A stretch of DNA of 64,000 bases from Micromonospora pallida (GTDB lineage Bacteria > Actinomycetota > Actinomycetes > Mycobacteriales > Micromonosporaceae). The stretch spans positions 3,162,001 to 3,226,000 of the forward strand of contig NZ_FMHW01000002.1 in the NCBI RefSeq assembly GCF_900090325.1. Reading direction: 5' to 3'. How positions within the stretch are numbered: the stretch's first letter is position 1; every line of letters starts with the position of its first letter. Positions 19,527 to 29,500 of the stretch are shown here, piece after piece. The position numbers and the translations under genes are program-made. The notes under the pieces were generated by a model. That model was not told the DNA's origin. It did no database searches and saw only the letters and a list, made by a program, of their open reading frames with translations.

Positions 19527-20185
19527 GAACGCCTCCTCGCGCGCCGGATCCGCACCGCCGCCAGCAGCCCGATGCCGGCCAGCGCGGCGACACCGGTGCC
19601 GACGGCCACCGTCGTCACGGCCGTCGGTCCGCCCGTCGGGGAGAAGCCGAGGCGCTGCGTCTTCTCGGTCGCGGTGAAGAGGGTCTGCGCCGGCGTCGCC
19701 GGCGTCTCGGCGGTGAGCATCGTCCGGTACGCCTCGTTGAGATCGGTCAGCGCGTCGAGGGTCACGTCCACCTCGGCGACCGGTCCGGGGCAGTCGAAGG
19801 TGACCTCTACACCCCGGTTCAGCAGGTTCTCCAGCGCCGTCACCTCGCTCGCGCAGGGTTTCCCGTCCTGCGCGACCACGATCCGGTCGACCAGGTAGTC
19901 ACGTACCGCGGTGGAGCGCTGCAACTTCTGCTCGCCGGTCAGCTCGGTCGACACGGTGCCGGTGGCGGGGTTCTCGAAGGCACCGAGCGACTGGCCGAGC
20001 GCCACCCAGTCGTCCTCGGCCGCCCGCCAGGTGATGACGACCTCGGAGCCGTCCGCGCTGATCTGCGCTGTCGACGGGGGTCCGAAGGGATGGGCGGCCG
20101 CCGGGGCAGCCGGTCCGGCCGCCACAGCCAGCGCCGCCACCGCCACGCCGATTGGCACGGCGAGGGTACGGGTAGGGGTGCTCAC
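19523..20185 (-). CDS. Secreted, C-terminally membrane-anchored protein coupled to the NicO transporter
   Basis: The GTG at 20185 (STPTRTLAVPIGVAVAALA) has AGGAG upstream and opens a signal peptide ending at AAAAH. The mature part (about residues 35-185) is predicted outside the membrane, with two cysteines (KPCASE and FDCPGP) that may form a disulfide. A single C-terminal membrane helix (VAVGTGVAALAGIGLLAAV) and a basic RIRRARRR tail complete it; 220 residues in all. Homologous proteins precede NicO genes in Streptomyces and relatives and may pass metal to the transporter. That role is inferred from position only. Confidence 0.75.
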   Translation of the reverse strand: MSTPTRTLAVPIGVAVAALAVAAGPAAPAAAHPFGPPSTAQISADGSEVVITWRAAEDDWVALGQSLGAFENPATGTVSTELTGEQKLQRSTAVRDYLVDRIVVAQDGKPCASEVTALENLLNRGVEVTFDCPGPVAEVDVTLDALTDLNEAYRTMLTAETPATPAQTLFTATEKTQRLGFSPTGGPTAVTTVAVGTGVAALAGIGLLAAVRIRRARRRS

Positions 20186-20277
20186 ACGGTTCTCCTGTTC
20201 GCCGCCAGGTGGTGCGGGCCGGCGGCTGCCGGCCCGCACCTGGCGGGTTCGCGATGACGCGGTCGCCTCGACGGGCC

Positions 20278-21639
20278 CTACGGCTTCAGCTCGACGACGG
20301 TCTTCTTGCCCTGGTCGTTCTTGCGGATGACGAAGCCGTCGTGGTGCTCGCCGTTGGCGTAGCGGGCCTCGAACCGGATCTGGTTCGCCTCGACGTCGAT
20401 CATCTGGTAGAGCTGCACGTCCTGGGCGGAGCTGCGCACCTCAGCACCGTTGCCGGTCCAGTTCACCCCACCGTTGAGCTCGTACATCTTGCCGCCGGAG
20501 ACGGACACGACGTAGGTGACGCCCTTGTGGACCTGGGCCGAGAGGCTGTTCTCGACCTTGTTGCCCCGGCCGTACGAGTGGTCGTGGCCCTGCAGGACCA
20601 GGTCCACGCCATACTTCTCGAACAGCGGTCCCCACTGGTTACGGACGTTGGGGTTGTTCCGGGTCCCGGTGGTCGAGTAGACCGGGTGGTGGAAGGTCAC
20701 CACGGTCCACTTGTTCGGGTTGTCCTTGAGCAGGCCCTCCAGCCACGCGGTCTGCGCGGCCATCAGCTCGGCGTTGCTCTGCTTGTTGGTGTCCAGGGCG
20801 ATGAAGCGCACGCCCTGGTAGTCGACGGAGTAGGCGGTCTGCTTCAGGTCCACGTTGCCCGGGCCGTTGTCCGGGTAGACGAACTGCGGCCGCCAGAAGG
20901 TGGACAGCTGGCCCCCGCTGTACTCGTGGTTACCGGGGACCGAGATGTTGTTGACCTGGGCGTTGATGAAGCCGTCTGCCCGGTGCCACTGGCCCCACTG
21001 CTCCTCGCTGTTGGCGGAGTCGATGAGGTCACCGGCGTTGACGATCATCTTGGCCTGCGGCTGGTCGGCGAAGGCCTGCCGGAACACCCGCGGCACCGCG
21101 CTGTCGATGTAGTTCTGCGCGTCGCCGTAGTAGATGAACGAGAACGGCTCGAGGTCGCCGGCGGCGGTGGTGAAGTCGGTCCACTCGCTCCAGTTCGTGC
21201 CGTCACCGACCCGGTAGGTGTAGCGGGTGTTCGGCTTCAGCCCGGTGAACTCCGCCGTGTGGAACGTCGAGGCGTAGCCCAGGGAGGTGTTGACCGAGCT
21301 GGTGTTGGCGGCGTGGACGGTGGTGACCGCACCCTCCGCCGGAGCGACCTCGCCCAGGGCGCGCGGCGCCTCCAGGATCTGCGCCTGAGCCCAGGTGGGC
21401 TCGGCCTCGGCCCGCCAGGTCACCCGCTGGGTGGTCGACGGTGTGGTGGTGGGGATGAGCATGATGCGATCGGGCATCGGGGTCGGCTTGTTGATTTCCG
21501 CGGCCGAGAACTTCGTCGGCGCGGAGTCACCAAGCGCGGGGCCGACCGCGACGCCGCCGACGAGCAGCGCGGTCGCGCCGATCGCCGCCAGAGCCACGCG
21601 CCGGTGACCGCTGAACCAAGGCCTCTTGACCTCACTCAC
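20278..21639 (-). CDS. Secreted purple-acid-phosphatase-like metallophosphoesterase
   Basis: GTG start at 21639 behind GGAGGG, giving 453 residues with an N-terminal hydrophobic segment (RVALAAIGATALLVGGVAVG). Residues 50-170 form a fibronectin-type fold (RVTWRAEAEPTWAQAQI, TGLKPNTRYTYRVG), as in purple acid phosphatases. The two-metal site follows in order: YYGDAQN, NAGDLID, GNHEY, HHPVY and GHDHSYGR. The family hydrolyses phosphomonoesters or diesters, often under phosphate limitation, outside the cell. No PHO-box-like direct repeats are evident upstream. It is divergent from the septum-formation-family gene. Confidence 0.88.
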   Translation of the reverse strand: MSEVKRPWFSGHRRVALAAIGATALLVGGVAVGPALGDSAPTKFSAAEINKPTPMPDRIMLIPTTTPSTTQRVTWRAEAEPTWAQAQILEAPRALGEVAPAEGAVTTVHAANTSSVNTSLGYASTFHTAEFTGLKPNTRYTYRVGDGTNWSEWTDFTTAAGDLEPFSFIYYGDAQNYIDSAVPRVFRQAFADQPQAKMIVNAGDLIDSANSEEQWGQWHRADGFINAQVNNISVPGNHEYSGGQLSTFWRPQFVYPDNGPGNVDLKQTAYSVDYQGVRFIALDTNKQSNAELMAAQTAWLEGLLKDNPNKWTVVTFHHPVYSTTGTRNNPNVRNQWGPLFEKYGVDLVLQGHDHSYGRGNKVENSLSAQVHKGVTYVVSVSGGKMYELNGGVNWTGNGAEVRSSAQDVQLYQMIDVEANQIRFEARYANGEHHDGFVIRKNDQGKKTVVELKP

Positions 21640-21911
21640 GGTTAGGGCCCTCCAGAATCGTTTGGGGAGGTGAGCCCAGCTATCCACGCGTCGATGATCG
21701 ACGAGTTGCCGGCAGCGGCATGGCCAGCGGGTGAACCAGGGACGAAGTAATGCGAGCTGTGAGTCAGATCATCAAGCGGTTGAGCAGGGACAACGCGGTC
21801 AGGCCAGGCATCACCATGACGCCATTCGGTGGACACCTGGAGTTGGCCTCGGCGCCAGCCCGCTGCGCCTACCATCGGCCGGTCCCCAACGGTTCACAGA
21901 ATCAGGTACCG

Positions 21912-22424
21912 ATGAACGTCGTCCGGCAGCGTCACAGGCGGTGGTCGTACCGTCAGAAGGCGGCGGTGGCCGCGAGCGTCGTCGCGCTCGGGATGCTGTT
22001 CGCCGAGCCGGCCTCACCCGTGGTAGTCAAGGGCGACACGTTCATCACCCCGGCGACGACCGGCATCCTCGACATCGAGGTCACCGAGTGCTTCGACGAC
22101 CCGGCCTACTCCCGCGCGGCCAACGAGGAGGTCGTCCGGTACCGGCCGTGCGTCGAGCAGGCCGACAACCAGGCGTACGGCATCGTCCACGTCCCCGACG
22201 GCCTGTTCGACCGGGACTCGCTCGCCGCCTACGCGTGGGAGAGCTGCGGGCGGGGTTTCGTCCACAACTGGACCAGCAAGGACAAGTCGGGGCTGGACTA
22301 CTACCCGATCATCCCGACGGCGGAGAGCTGGGCGGACGGCGACCGCGACGTCATGTGTGTCGTCTACAACCCGGAAGGCAGGCTCACCGGCTCGGCGCTG
22401 CCCCGGCACAACCCCTTCGGCTGA
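21912..22424 (+). CDS. Septum-formation-family membrane protein
   Basis: The frame is open from 21750, but the ATG at 21912 (MNVVRQRHRRWSYRQKAAV) begins a normal basic N-terminus and membrane segment (AAVAASVVALGMLFAEPAS), giving 170 residues. The outer domain matches the pattern of the Septum_form family: DIEVTECFDD, VRYRPCVEQADNQAYGIV, ESCGRGF, YYPIIPTAESWADGDRDVMCVVYNP (shown here as two adjacent parts, the invariant being TxxSW..GDR.V.C) and GRLTGSAL. Four cysteines are placed as in the family and likely form two disulfides. The cellular role of this family is poorly known. Confidence 0.75.
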   Translation: MNVVRQRHRRWSYRQKAAVAASVVALGMLFAEPASPVVVKGDTFITPATTGILDIEVTECFDDPAYSRAANEEVVRYRPCVEQADNQAYGIVHVPDGLFDRDSLAAYAWESCGRGFVHNWTSKDKSGLDYYPIIPTAESWADGDRDVMCVVYNPEGRLTGSALPRHNPFG

Positions 22425-22610
22425 CGTACGGCGGGGTGGAGAGTCAGAGCAGCCGCAGCAACCACGCGCCCGACGGGGTGCAGTAGGCCGAGCTGAAGCC
22501 GGTCAGGACCCGTCACGATGGACTGTCCGGCACGAGGGGGCCTGGAGAAAGGAACGGCAAATCGCTGTGACCGGGTGGCTACGGCAGTACCAGGTGAGAT
22601 CGGGCAGACC

Positions 22611-22647
22611 GCAGGGTCCATGATCGTTTTGTGATCATGGACCCTGC
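22611..22647. terminator. Hairpin terminator between convergent genes
   Basis: Perfect 15-bp arms GCAGGGTCCATGATC (22611-22625) and GATCATGGACCCTGC (22633-22647) with a seven-base loop containing TTTT. It lies between the septum-formation-family gene and the large secreted glycosidase-like gene, and can serve both strands. The 22425-22610 part of this gap holds no gene that I can see. Confidence 0.88.
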
Positions 22648-22689
22648 GCCTCTACCGGGACACGCCGGAGATCAGCTGACCAGCAGATC

Positions 22690-25600
22690 TCACCGTCTCA
22701 CGACCGTCACGCCCTTGACGTAGTGGGCCTTCACCTTGTCCGGGGTGAGCGCACGATCGTAGACAGCGACCTCCGACATCCATCCACCGAAGGGGTTCCC
22801 CGCGTCGTCCCCTCGTGCCCCGATCTTCAGCGAGCCAGCCCCGTCGGTCGGCACCCGGCTCATCGGCACGGAAGCGCGCTCGATGCCGTCGAGATAAATC
22901 TTGAGCGTCGAGCCGTCGAAGACGGACACCAGGTGGTGCCAGCCCCACTGCAGCACGGGGGCACCGGCCGGACCGGTGGTGGACAGGGTGTCCGAGAGGT
23001 TCATCGCCGCCGGCCGGTTCCTCGCGCCCAGGCGCAGGAGGTACCCGTTACGCGCGGGCGAGTCGTACTTCTCCAGTACGCCCTGGTCGCCGCCCTCCCG
23101 GACGTAGACCCATGCCTCCAGGGCATAGGGGCCGGTCAGGCTCAGGCTTGCCGAGTCGGGCACCTCGATGTAGCCGCCCTCAAGGCTCATCGACCGGCTG
23201 TTCTCATCGGCCAGCGGTCCCGGCTGGCCCTGGACCACGGTTCCCCGGACGACCCCGTCATTGCCGTGCCCGGACCTGTCGAGCGCTGTCGCCCCACTGT
23301 CATCGAGCCGCCAGTAACCGACGGCGCCGTCGGCTCGCACCAGGTCCGCGTAGGTCCCGGAAGCCGGCCGGGCCACCGTCACGGTCGTGGTGAACGCCCT
23401 CGGCTCCCCGCCATCCGGGCGGGCGGTCATGACGATCCGGTAGTCACCCGGCGCCGCATCATCCGGGACCGAGACGCCGGTGAGGACTTTCTGCCATGCG
23501 AGCCCGTTCTTGGCATTGCGGGCGAACGGGATCTGCCCGGACCGTGACGTCCATCCGTTCGGAAGGTCCACCGAGATCCGGCCCTTGACGACACCGGTCC
23601 CGGACGTCTCGACGAGCATTCCGAGGTCGGCCGTCGCCCCTGGCGCCACCATGGGCGCCAGGTCTGCCGCGATGACCTGTGCCCTGGACACCGGAGCCAC
23701 CGGAACCGGCGTCACGGTCGCGCGAACGGTGGTCGTCCCCGTGCCCGGGATGGTCACGGTGTCGTCCTGGACGGCCACCGCCCTGCCGTTGGCCGTCACG
23801 CCGTCCAGCCGGTAGCCCGCGGGCACTCGGAGGTGTAGCTTGACCCGCCGGAGTTCGGGCCGTCCCGCCGCAGCGGGTGGCGGCGTGACCGTGGCTTGGA
23901 TCGTGCCCCGGGCAACGGTCGAGGTGATGGAGTAGGTCAGCGGGCCGAACAGGGTCGGCAGTTCGGTGACCCCGACCGTCTGGCCGTCGGACAGCCACGG
24001 CTTGGGCGTCGCCGGCGCGAGGTCGAGCTCGGTCGGCACACCTGCGGCGTCGAGGGTCTCGTTGACGAGCATCCCCCGCAGCGCCTTGAGGTACGTGGCG
24101 TTGTTCGGTGACAGGGGTGCCCGGAACTGGGAGCGGTAGTACTCCATCGGGCACGGCGCGACGGTTTCGCCCTCGCCGCCGATGAAGGTGTTGCGGGTGA
24201 AGCCCTGGGCGAGCATGCCGTAGAACGTCAGCCCGATCCGATCGGCGTCACCGATCTGGTCGAGGTACTTGAGGTAGGACCAGCCGTACTGCTGGTCGAC
24301 GCCGCTCGAGCGGTAACCGTCCGCTGCGGGCCACGGGCCAGCAGGGCGGGTCTGGCACGCCTCGACCGGCTCACCGGAGAGGTTGAACCGGGTGAGCCCG
24401 AGGAACAGGCCGCCGTGGTTGTTGAGGAAGGCCGTCAGGCCCTTCCCGAGCGGGCTGTTGTGGTCGATCAGGCCGCTGCCCAGCGCATACGGCATGATGA
24501 GGTTCCAGTAACTGCCATGCTGCGAGTCCGTGATCATCCCGGCCGGGTCGAAGTCGTTGGGATCGAGCAGCGCGATGGGCACGAAGATCGAGCCGTCGGG
24601 CAGCTGTGTCTTGCTCCGGTTGATCGCGTCGAGGGTCGCGGTGCGCAGCCCGTCGGCCTGCGCGGTGAAGGCGGCTGCGTCGTCGGGGCGGCCGATGAGG
24701 CGTAGCACGACGCCCATGTCACGCAGGCCGCGCCAGACGTCGGCCTGGTGGTGGATGCCATGGGCCTTGGTGCTGTTGTCGGAGTAGAGGCTTGTCTTGG
24801 CGAGCAGCCCGTTGGGGTCGTTGGTCCGCTGCTTCGCGATGTCGGCGAGCCATGCCTTGAAGTCGGCGAGGTGAGTCGCGATGAGCGCGGAGTCGCCGGT
24901 CTGGAGGACGTACCGTGCGGCCGCCTGGAGCTTGATGCCCCGCTCCCAGGTTGTGAACCCGTCGAGGTACTGCCCCCGGACGAGGAACTCGTCCATCGTC
25001 TGCCGGGTGCGCGACGCGTAGCCGAAGTCGCCGAGCGATCCCACCGTGGCCACCACCTCGGGGATCCACGCGAACCTCTGGTCGTCGGGCAACTCGTAGC
25101 CGTTGCCGATCGTGAGGTTGTAGCCCATGACGAGGTTCGTCAGCAGCATGGACCGCATGGCGTCGGCGGCGTACTTCTCCGGAATCTGCACCCCGCTACC
25201 GGTGTCGAGCTGGCCCTTCCAGTAGGCGATCATCTGCGCCCGTTTGGTGTCGTATCCACTCTTGTCCATGACGACCGTCCCGAGCGCCTGGGGCTGGTTC
25301 ATCAGGAGCAGGTGGACCTCCGCCGGGCCCTCGCTGAGGTCGAGGGTGTAGGTCAGGTCCGGTGCGTTCCACGCCGCCTGGCCGCTGTGGGCGAGGGCGA
25401 GCTTGTCGCCCACCTTGAGGTTGTTTCCGGAAGCCACGGCCCCGGCGACGTACATGCCGTTCAGGTTGACGCGGAGTTTCGCCGACGTCTGGCCGGAGTT
25501 CCCGGGCCGGACGGTGAAGCGGACCATGCTCATGAGCCGGGCGGAGTCGGAGAACCGCGTGACGAAGGACTCCCGCTCGTAGATCCGTCCCTGGCGGTCG

Positions 25601-26196
25601 GTGTAGCGGTTCTGCAGCACGGGCTGGTAGCCATCGGCGAGCGTCGGCTCGTCGAGCCTGGTCTCGGCCGACCCGTAGAGTTCGGCGCCGTCGCCGACGT
25701 AGAACTTGACCCACTGCCGGGTCCGCCCGTCGGCGAAGTCCGAGTTGATCTGGCTACCGTCGCTGAAGTGGAAGCTGAAGTCCCGCTGCGCGCTGAAGTT
25801 CTTGAGGTCCGGCATCGGGTACGTCAGCGGCAGGTTGTTCCACCGGGTGTCGTGCCAGAAGTCGTCGCCATGGCTGGCCGGCACGAGAAGGTCCCGCATG
25901 TTTGCCATCGTCGGGCCACCGGGCAGGGCCATGAGCTGCTCGCCCCACGTGTCGGTCCCCTGCCGCAGGGCCGCCTGGACGCGCTGGACGTATCCGTCCG
26001 GGAACGCCGGCTGGTCCGGTCGACCGCCGACCGGCCCGTCCGGCATGGCGTCTCCACCTGACGGCCCGGACGCAGCCAGGGGTGAAGCCGGCGCCGCTGC
26101 CGTAACCGGCGCTTGGACGCCTCCCCCGGCCGCGAGACACGCCACCAGGAGTGCAGCCACGCGTGTCCATCGGTTCGAACGTCGTCTAGTAGCCAT
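22690..26196 (-). CDS. Large secreted glycosidase-like protein: six-hairpin domain, NEW3, LamG
   Basis: ATG at 26196 behind AGGAG; signal peptide of about 30 residues (WTRVAALLVACLAAGGGVQA). Residues 75-330 are beta-rich. Residues about 340-760 have the pattern of an (alpha/alpha)6 toroid as in GH65/GH78/GH15-like enzymes: QRFAWIPEVVATVGSLG, FTTWERGIKLQAAARYVL, HHQADVWRGLRDMG, SQHGSYWNLIMPYALG. Asp and Glu candidates (ERG, DSQHGSYWN, GGEGE) cannot be ranked. Residues 860-965 fit the NEW3 domain (VDLPNGWTSR), and 970-1160 fit a LamG/concanavalin-like carbohydrate-binding domain (GYWRLDDSG, YALEAWVYVREGG, WHHLVSVFDGSTLKIYLDG shortened). A polysaccharide-degrading role is likely. A DasR-like site lies about 105 bp upstream. 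Confidence 0.75.
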   Translation of the reverse strand: MATRRRSNRWTRVAALLVACLAAGGGVQAPVTAAAPASPLAASGPSGGDAMPDGPVGGRPDQPAFPDGYVQRVQAALRQGTDTWGEQLMALPGGPTMANMRDLLVPASHGDDFWHDTRWNNLPLTYPMPDLKNFSAQRDFSFHFSDGSQINSDFADGRTRQWVKFYVGDGAELYGSAETRLDEPTLADGYQPVLQNRYTDRQGRIYERESFVTRFSDSARLMSMVRFTVRPGNSGQTSAKLRVNLNGMYVAGAVASGNNLKVGDKLALAHSGQAAWNAPDLTYTLDLSEGPAEVHLLLMNQPQALGTVVMDKSGYDTKRAQMIAYWKGQLDTGSGVQIPEKYAADAMRSMLLTNLVMGYNLTIGNGYELPDDQRFAWIPEVVATVGSLGDFGYASRTRQTMDEFLVRGQYLDGFTTWERGIKLQAAARYVLQTGDSALIATHLADFKAWLADIAKQRTNDPNGLLAKTSLYSDNSTKAHGIHHQADVWRGLRDMGVVLRLIGRPDDAAAFTAQADGLRTATLDAINRSKTQLPDGSIFVPIALLDPNDFDPAGMITDSQHGSYWNLIMPYALGSGLIDHNSPLGKGLTAFLNNHGGLFLGLTRFNLSGEPVEACQTRPAGPWPAADGYRSSGVDQQYGWSYLKYLDQIGDADRIGLTFYGMLAQGFTRNTFIGGEGETVAPCPMEYYRSQFRAPLSPNNATYLKALRGMLVNETLDAAGVPTELDLAPATPKPWLSDGQTVGVTELPTLFGPLTYSITSTVARGTIQATVTPPPAAAGRPELRRVKLHLRVPAGYRLDGVTANGRAVAVQDDTVTIPGTGTTTVRATVTPVPVAPVSRAQVIAADLAPMVAPGATADLGMLVETSGTGVVKGRISVDLPNGWTSRSGQIPFARNAKNGLAWQKVLTGVSVPDDAAPGDYRIVMTARPDGGEPRAFTTTVTVARPASGTYADLVRADGAVGYWRLDDSGATALDRSGHGNDGVVRGTVVQGQPGPLADENSRSMSLEGGYIEVPDSASLSLTGPYALEAWVYVREGGDQGVLEKYDSPARNGYLLRLGARNRPAAMNLSDTLSTTGPAGAPVLQWGWHHLVSVFDGSTLKIYLDGIERASVPMSRVPTDGAGSLKIGARGDDAGNPFGGWMSEVAVYDRALTPDKVKAHYVKGVTVVRR

Positions 26197-26301
26197 CAGC
26201 CCTTCTCCTCATCAAGTCGGTGACCGCGACGCGGACGGGCGGGCATGTGCTCGGTCAGCAGAGGCCACCGGCGCGTTCGGGCAGGTGCGGCGTAGGCTAA
26301 T

Positions 26302-26317
26302 ACTGGTATAGACCAAC
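26302..26317. promoter_or_regulatory. DasR-like (dre) GntR operator candidate
   Basis: ACTGGTATAGACCAAC matches the Streptomyces dre consensus ACTGGTCTAGACCACT at 13 of 16 positions, with the TGGT/ACCA arms intact. It stands in the divergent gap between the secreted glycosidase-like gene and the NACHT gene. DasR is a GntR/HutC repressor that answers to glucosamine phosphates and controls amino-sugar uptake and chitin breakdown. Control of the glycosidase gene is inferred from position. The rest of the gap (26197-26551) holds no gene that I can support. Confidence 0.55.
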
Positions 26318-26551
26318 CGTCAAGGATGCGCAGGCAGGGTGCGGCCGGCTTTGAGCTGGCCGTCACGCCCTACGGGAGCGGCCGCGAACCCCGGGTCCCC
26401 GGCACCCCAACCGTTCCGTCAGACGTCACCTCGGCTGCCCAGCCCCGGTTCGTTCGCCCGTTCGCGTGATGGCCGCACCGACAGCCGTTGCGTACAGTGG
26501 CGATGCTGCTACGGGCGGCTGCCCGCAGCTCCACGTGAGGTGGGGATACGC

Positions 26552-29500
26552 ATGACGGGCCGTCCCTTTCGTCAGCGGATCGTCCTGGCGCTGGTCGTCG
26601 CGGCGGGCGCCGGCCTCGCGGTCTGGTTGGCGCTGGCGGACGAGGCGTACCGTGCCCAGGTCACCGGTGTCATCGGGCTCCTGGCCGGCATCGGAAGCTT
26701 TCTCGCCGACGTGCTGCCGCTCTGGCTACGACCTCCGGGGCCGGTCCGTGATCCAGCCGCGCTCGTCGACGACCTCGCCGAGATCCTCACCGCCGAGTGG
26801 ACCACCGAGGCCAAGGCACGGATGCTGCGCGATCCGGGTGTCCTGCCCCTCGACTGGACCCTCTCCGATCCGGAGCTGAGCGACCTGGCCGCACCGACAT
26901 CCGCACGCGTGCTGCGGACGAGGGGCCAGCGGATGGCGGGACGTTTCGACGACGCGGCGCGGGCGTTGGCCGAGCAGTATCGGGCCCAGTACAGCGGTCG
27001 ACTCGTCATCCTCGGCGAGCCGGGCGCCGGGAAGACGGTCCTGGCGATGATGCTCACGCTGGGACTCCTGTGGCGGCGGACGCCCGGTTCACCCACCCCC
27101 GTGCTGCTGTCGGCGTCCTCGTGGGACCCGGTCCGGCAGCCGCTCGACGCCTGGATCGTACGGACGCTGGCGTCGCTGTACTACAGCGGCCAAGAGAGCA
27201 TCCCGCGCCTGCTGCTGGAACGCGAACTGCTCCTGCCGATCCTCGACGGCCTCGACGAGATACCGGAGATGTCGCGTCGCAGCGCCGTACGCGCGATCAA
27301 CGCGGCAGTCGGCAACGACCGACCGGTCGTCGTCACCTGCCGGCACACCGAGTACCAGGACGTCATCCGGGGTGGCTCCCGCAAGCTGCGCAGCGCACCC
27401 GTGGTCACCGTCGCGCCGCTACCCCACGAGGAGATCGTGTCCTATCTGAACAGCATCGAGTGGCCGCCGGCCACCTCGTGGCGCAGCGTCGTCGAGCACT
27501 TGCGCACGCACCCGGACGGAGATCTGGCGGCGGCGCTGTCCACGCCGTTGATGGTCTCCGTCGCCCGCACCGTCTACTACCAGGGCGCCGGTGATCCCGG
27601 CGAGTTGCTGTCCCTGCGGACCCGGCACGACGTCGAGGACCATCTGATCGACCGGCTGATCGACGCGGCGTACGCCCCCGCCTGGAACGTCCCGGTGACG
27701 CCGGAGGAGCGGGCCGAGGCGGCGATGCGGGCGGCGAAGGCCCGGCGCTGGCTGACCCTGCTCGCGCGGCACCTGCACGACCACCGCGAGCGTGACCTCG
27801 CCTGGTGGCGGATCAGCCAGCGCATGCTCTCGCCGTGGACGGCGCCCGGCGTGGCACTCGGCGGCGGCCTGCTGCTGACGGTCGTGACCTCCGTCCTGCT
27901 CGCACCGCTGCTGGGCGCGGAGGACGTCCGCCCCACCGACGTGCTGGGCGTCAGCCTCATGGCCGGCGGCACGTTCGTGGTCTTCGCGATCCTCGTCTGG
28001 AACGCGGTCGCCGGACGGACGCCCAGCCGCCTCTCGTTCGCGATCCGCGGCTCGGTGGGCCGACTCCGGCGGGGATTCTGGTCGGGTACGGCGCTCGTCG
28101 CCATCATCGCGGTGCCGGTGCTCGCCGGGTTCGCCGTGTCGTTGACGGCCGTGTCCAGCGAGGGCTGGTCCTTCAACTACCTGCGCAACTACCTCACCGG
28201 TGCGGTGGGCGCGCTGGTCGCCGCCATCGTGGTGGGGCTCGCGCTGGCCGCGCACAACTGGCTGGAAGCGCCACCGTCGCGGGCGGGACAGGCCAGCCCG
28301 GAGACGTTCCTCCGGGAGGATCGCCGTTCGGCGCTGGTCGGCTCGGCGACCGGTGGACTCGTGGTCGCGGTCCTCCTGCTGCCCGCGGCGTACCTGGTCA
28401 CGGTGCTCGGCCGGCTGCTGAGCGACGCGCTCACCGGCTGGCCCGGCGCGCCGGGCGAACCCGATGTCGGCTACCTGATCGGGCGGCCCGGCTACGAGGT
28501 CCACGACATCGTCGATGCGAGCCCGCCACCGATGGCGTTGCTGCTGCTGGTTCCCGCTGCGGTCGTCATGTCGCTGCTCCTGCTGACCCGGGCGTGGGCA
28601 CGGTTCGTCATCGCCCGGCTGGTGCTCGCCGCCCGGGGTCGGCTTCCGCTGCGCCTCATGGGCTTCCTCGCCGACGCCCGATCCCGGCAACTGCTGCGCC
28701 AGTCCGGCGCGGGATACCAGTTCCGTCACGTCCGGCTACAGGATCGTCTGGCCAGCGAGCCGATCCCGCCACGGGCCGTGGGGCGGACGGTACGCCGTCG
28801 GGTCCTGCTCGCCGGTGGCGTGGGCACGCTGGCGCTGGCCGCGCTGCTGCTGTGGTCGGCGCTGCCCAGGGACGCCGCCCGGCGCACCCTCCTCGCCGAC
28901 GAGGAGGACATCATCGAGGGCGTCGTGTTCAGCCCGAACGGCGCGATGGTCAGCGCCTACGGCCACGACACGGTGTGGGTGTGGGAACCCGCGACCGGCG
29001 ACCGGATCACCCGGCTGGTCGGCCACGACAGCAGCATCACCGGTCTGACGTTCGCGCCGGGCAGCCGGCTGCTCGCCACCACCAGCGCCGACCAGACGGT
29101 ACGGGTCTGGGATGCCGGGTCGGGTCGACCGGTCCACGTCTTCCGGGGGCACACCAGCGACTCCCGCCGGCCGACGTTCTCACCCGATGGCACCCTCCTG
29201 ACCTCCACGGCGGCCGGTGACGACTTCGCCCGGCTGTGGGATCTCACGACCGGGCGGCTGGTCGTCGTGCTGGACGGGCACGCGGGCGGCGTGCAGTGGG
29301 CGGACTTCTCCCCCGACGGCCGGTTCCTGGCCACGGCGAGCAGCAGTGACCAGCGGGTACGCATCCGTGACCCGAAGAGCGGCGACACGCGTTTCTTCCT
29401 GGCCGGCCACCGCGCCGGGGTGGGGAACCTCGCTTTCTCTGCCAACGGCGACCTCGTCGCCACGTCCAGCGGAAACGTCGCGTACCTGTGGCGGGCAGCG

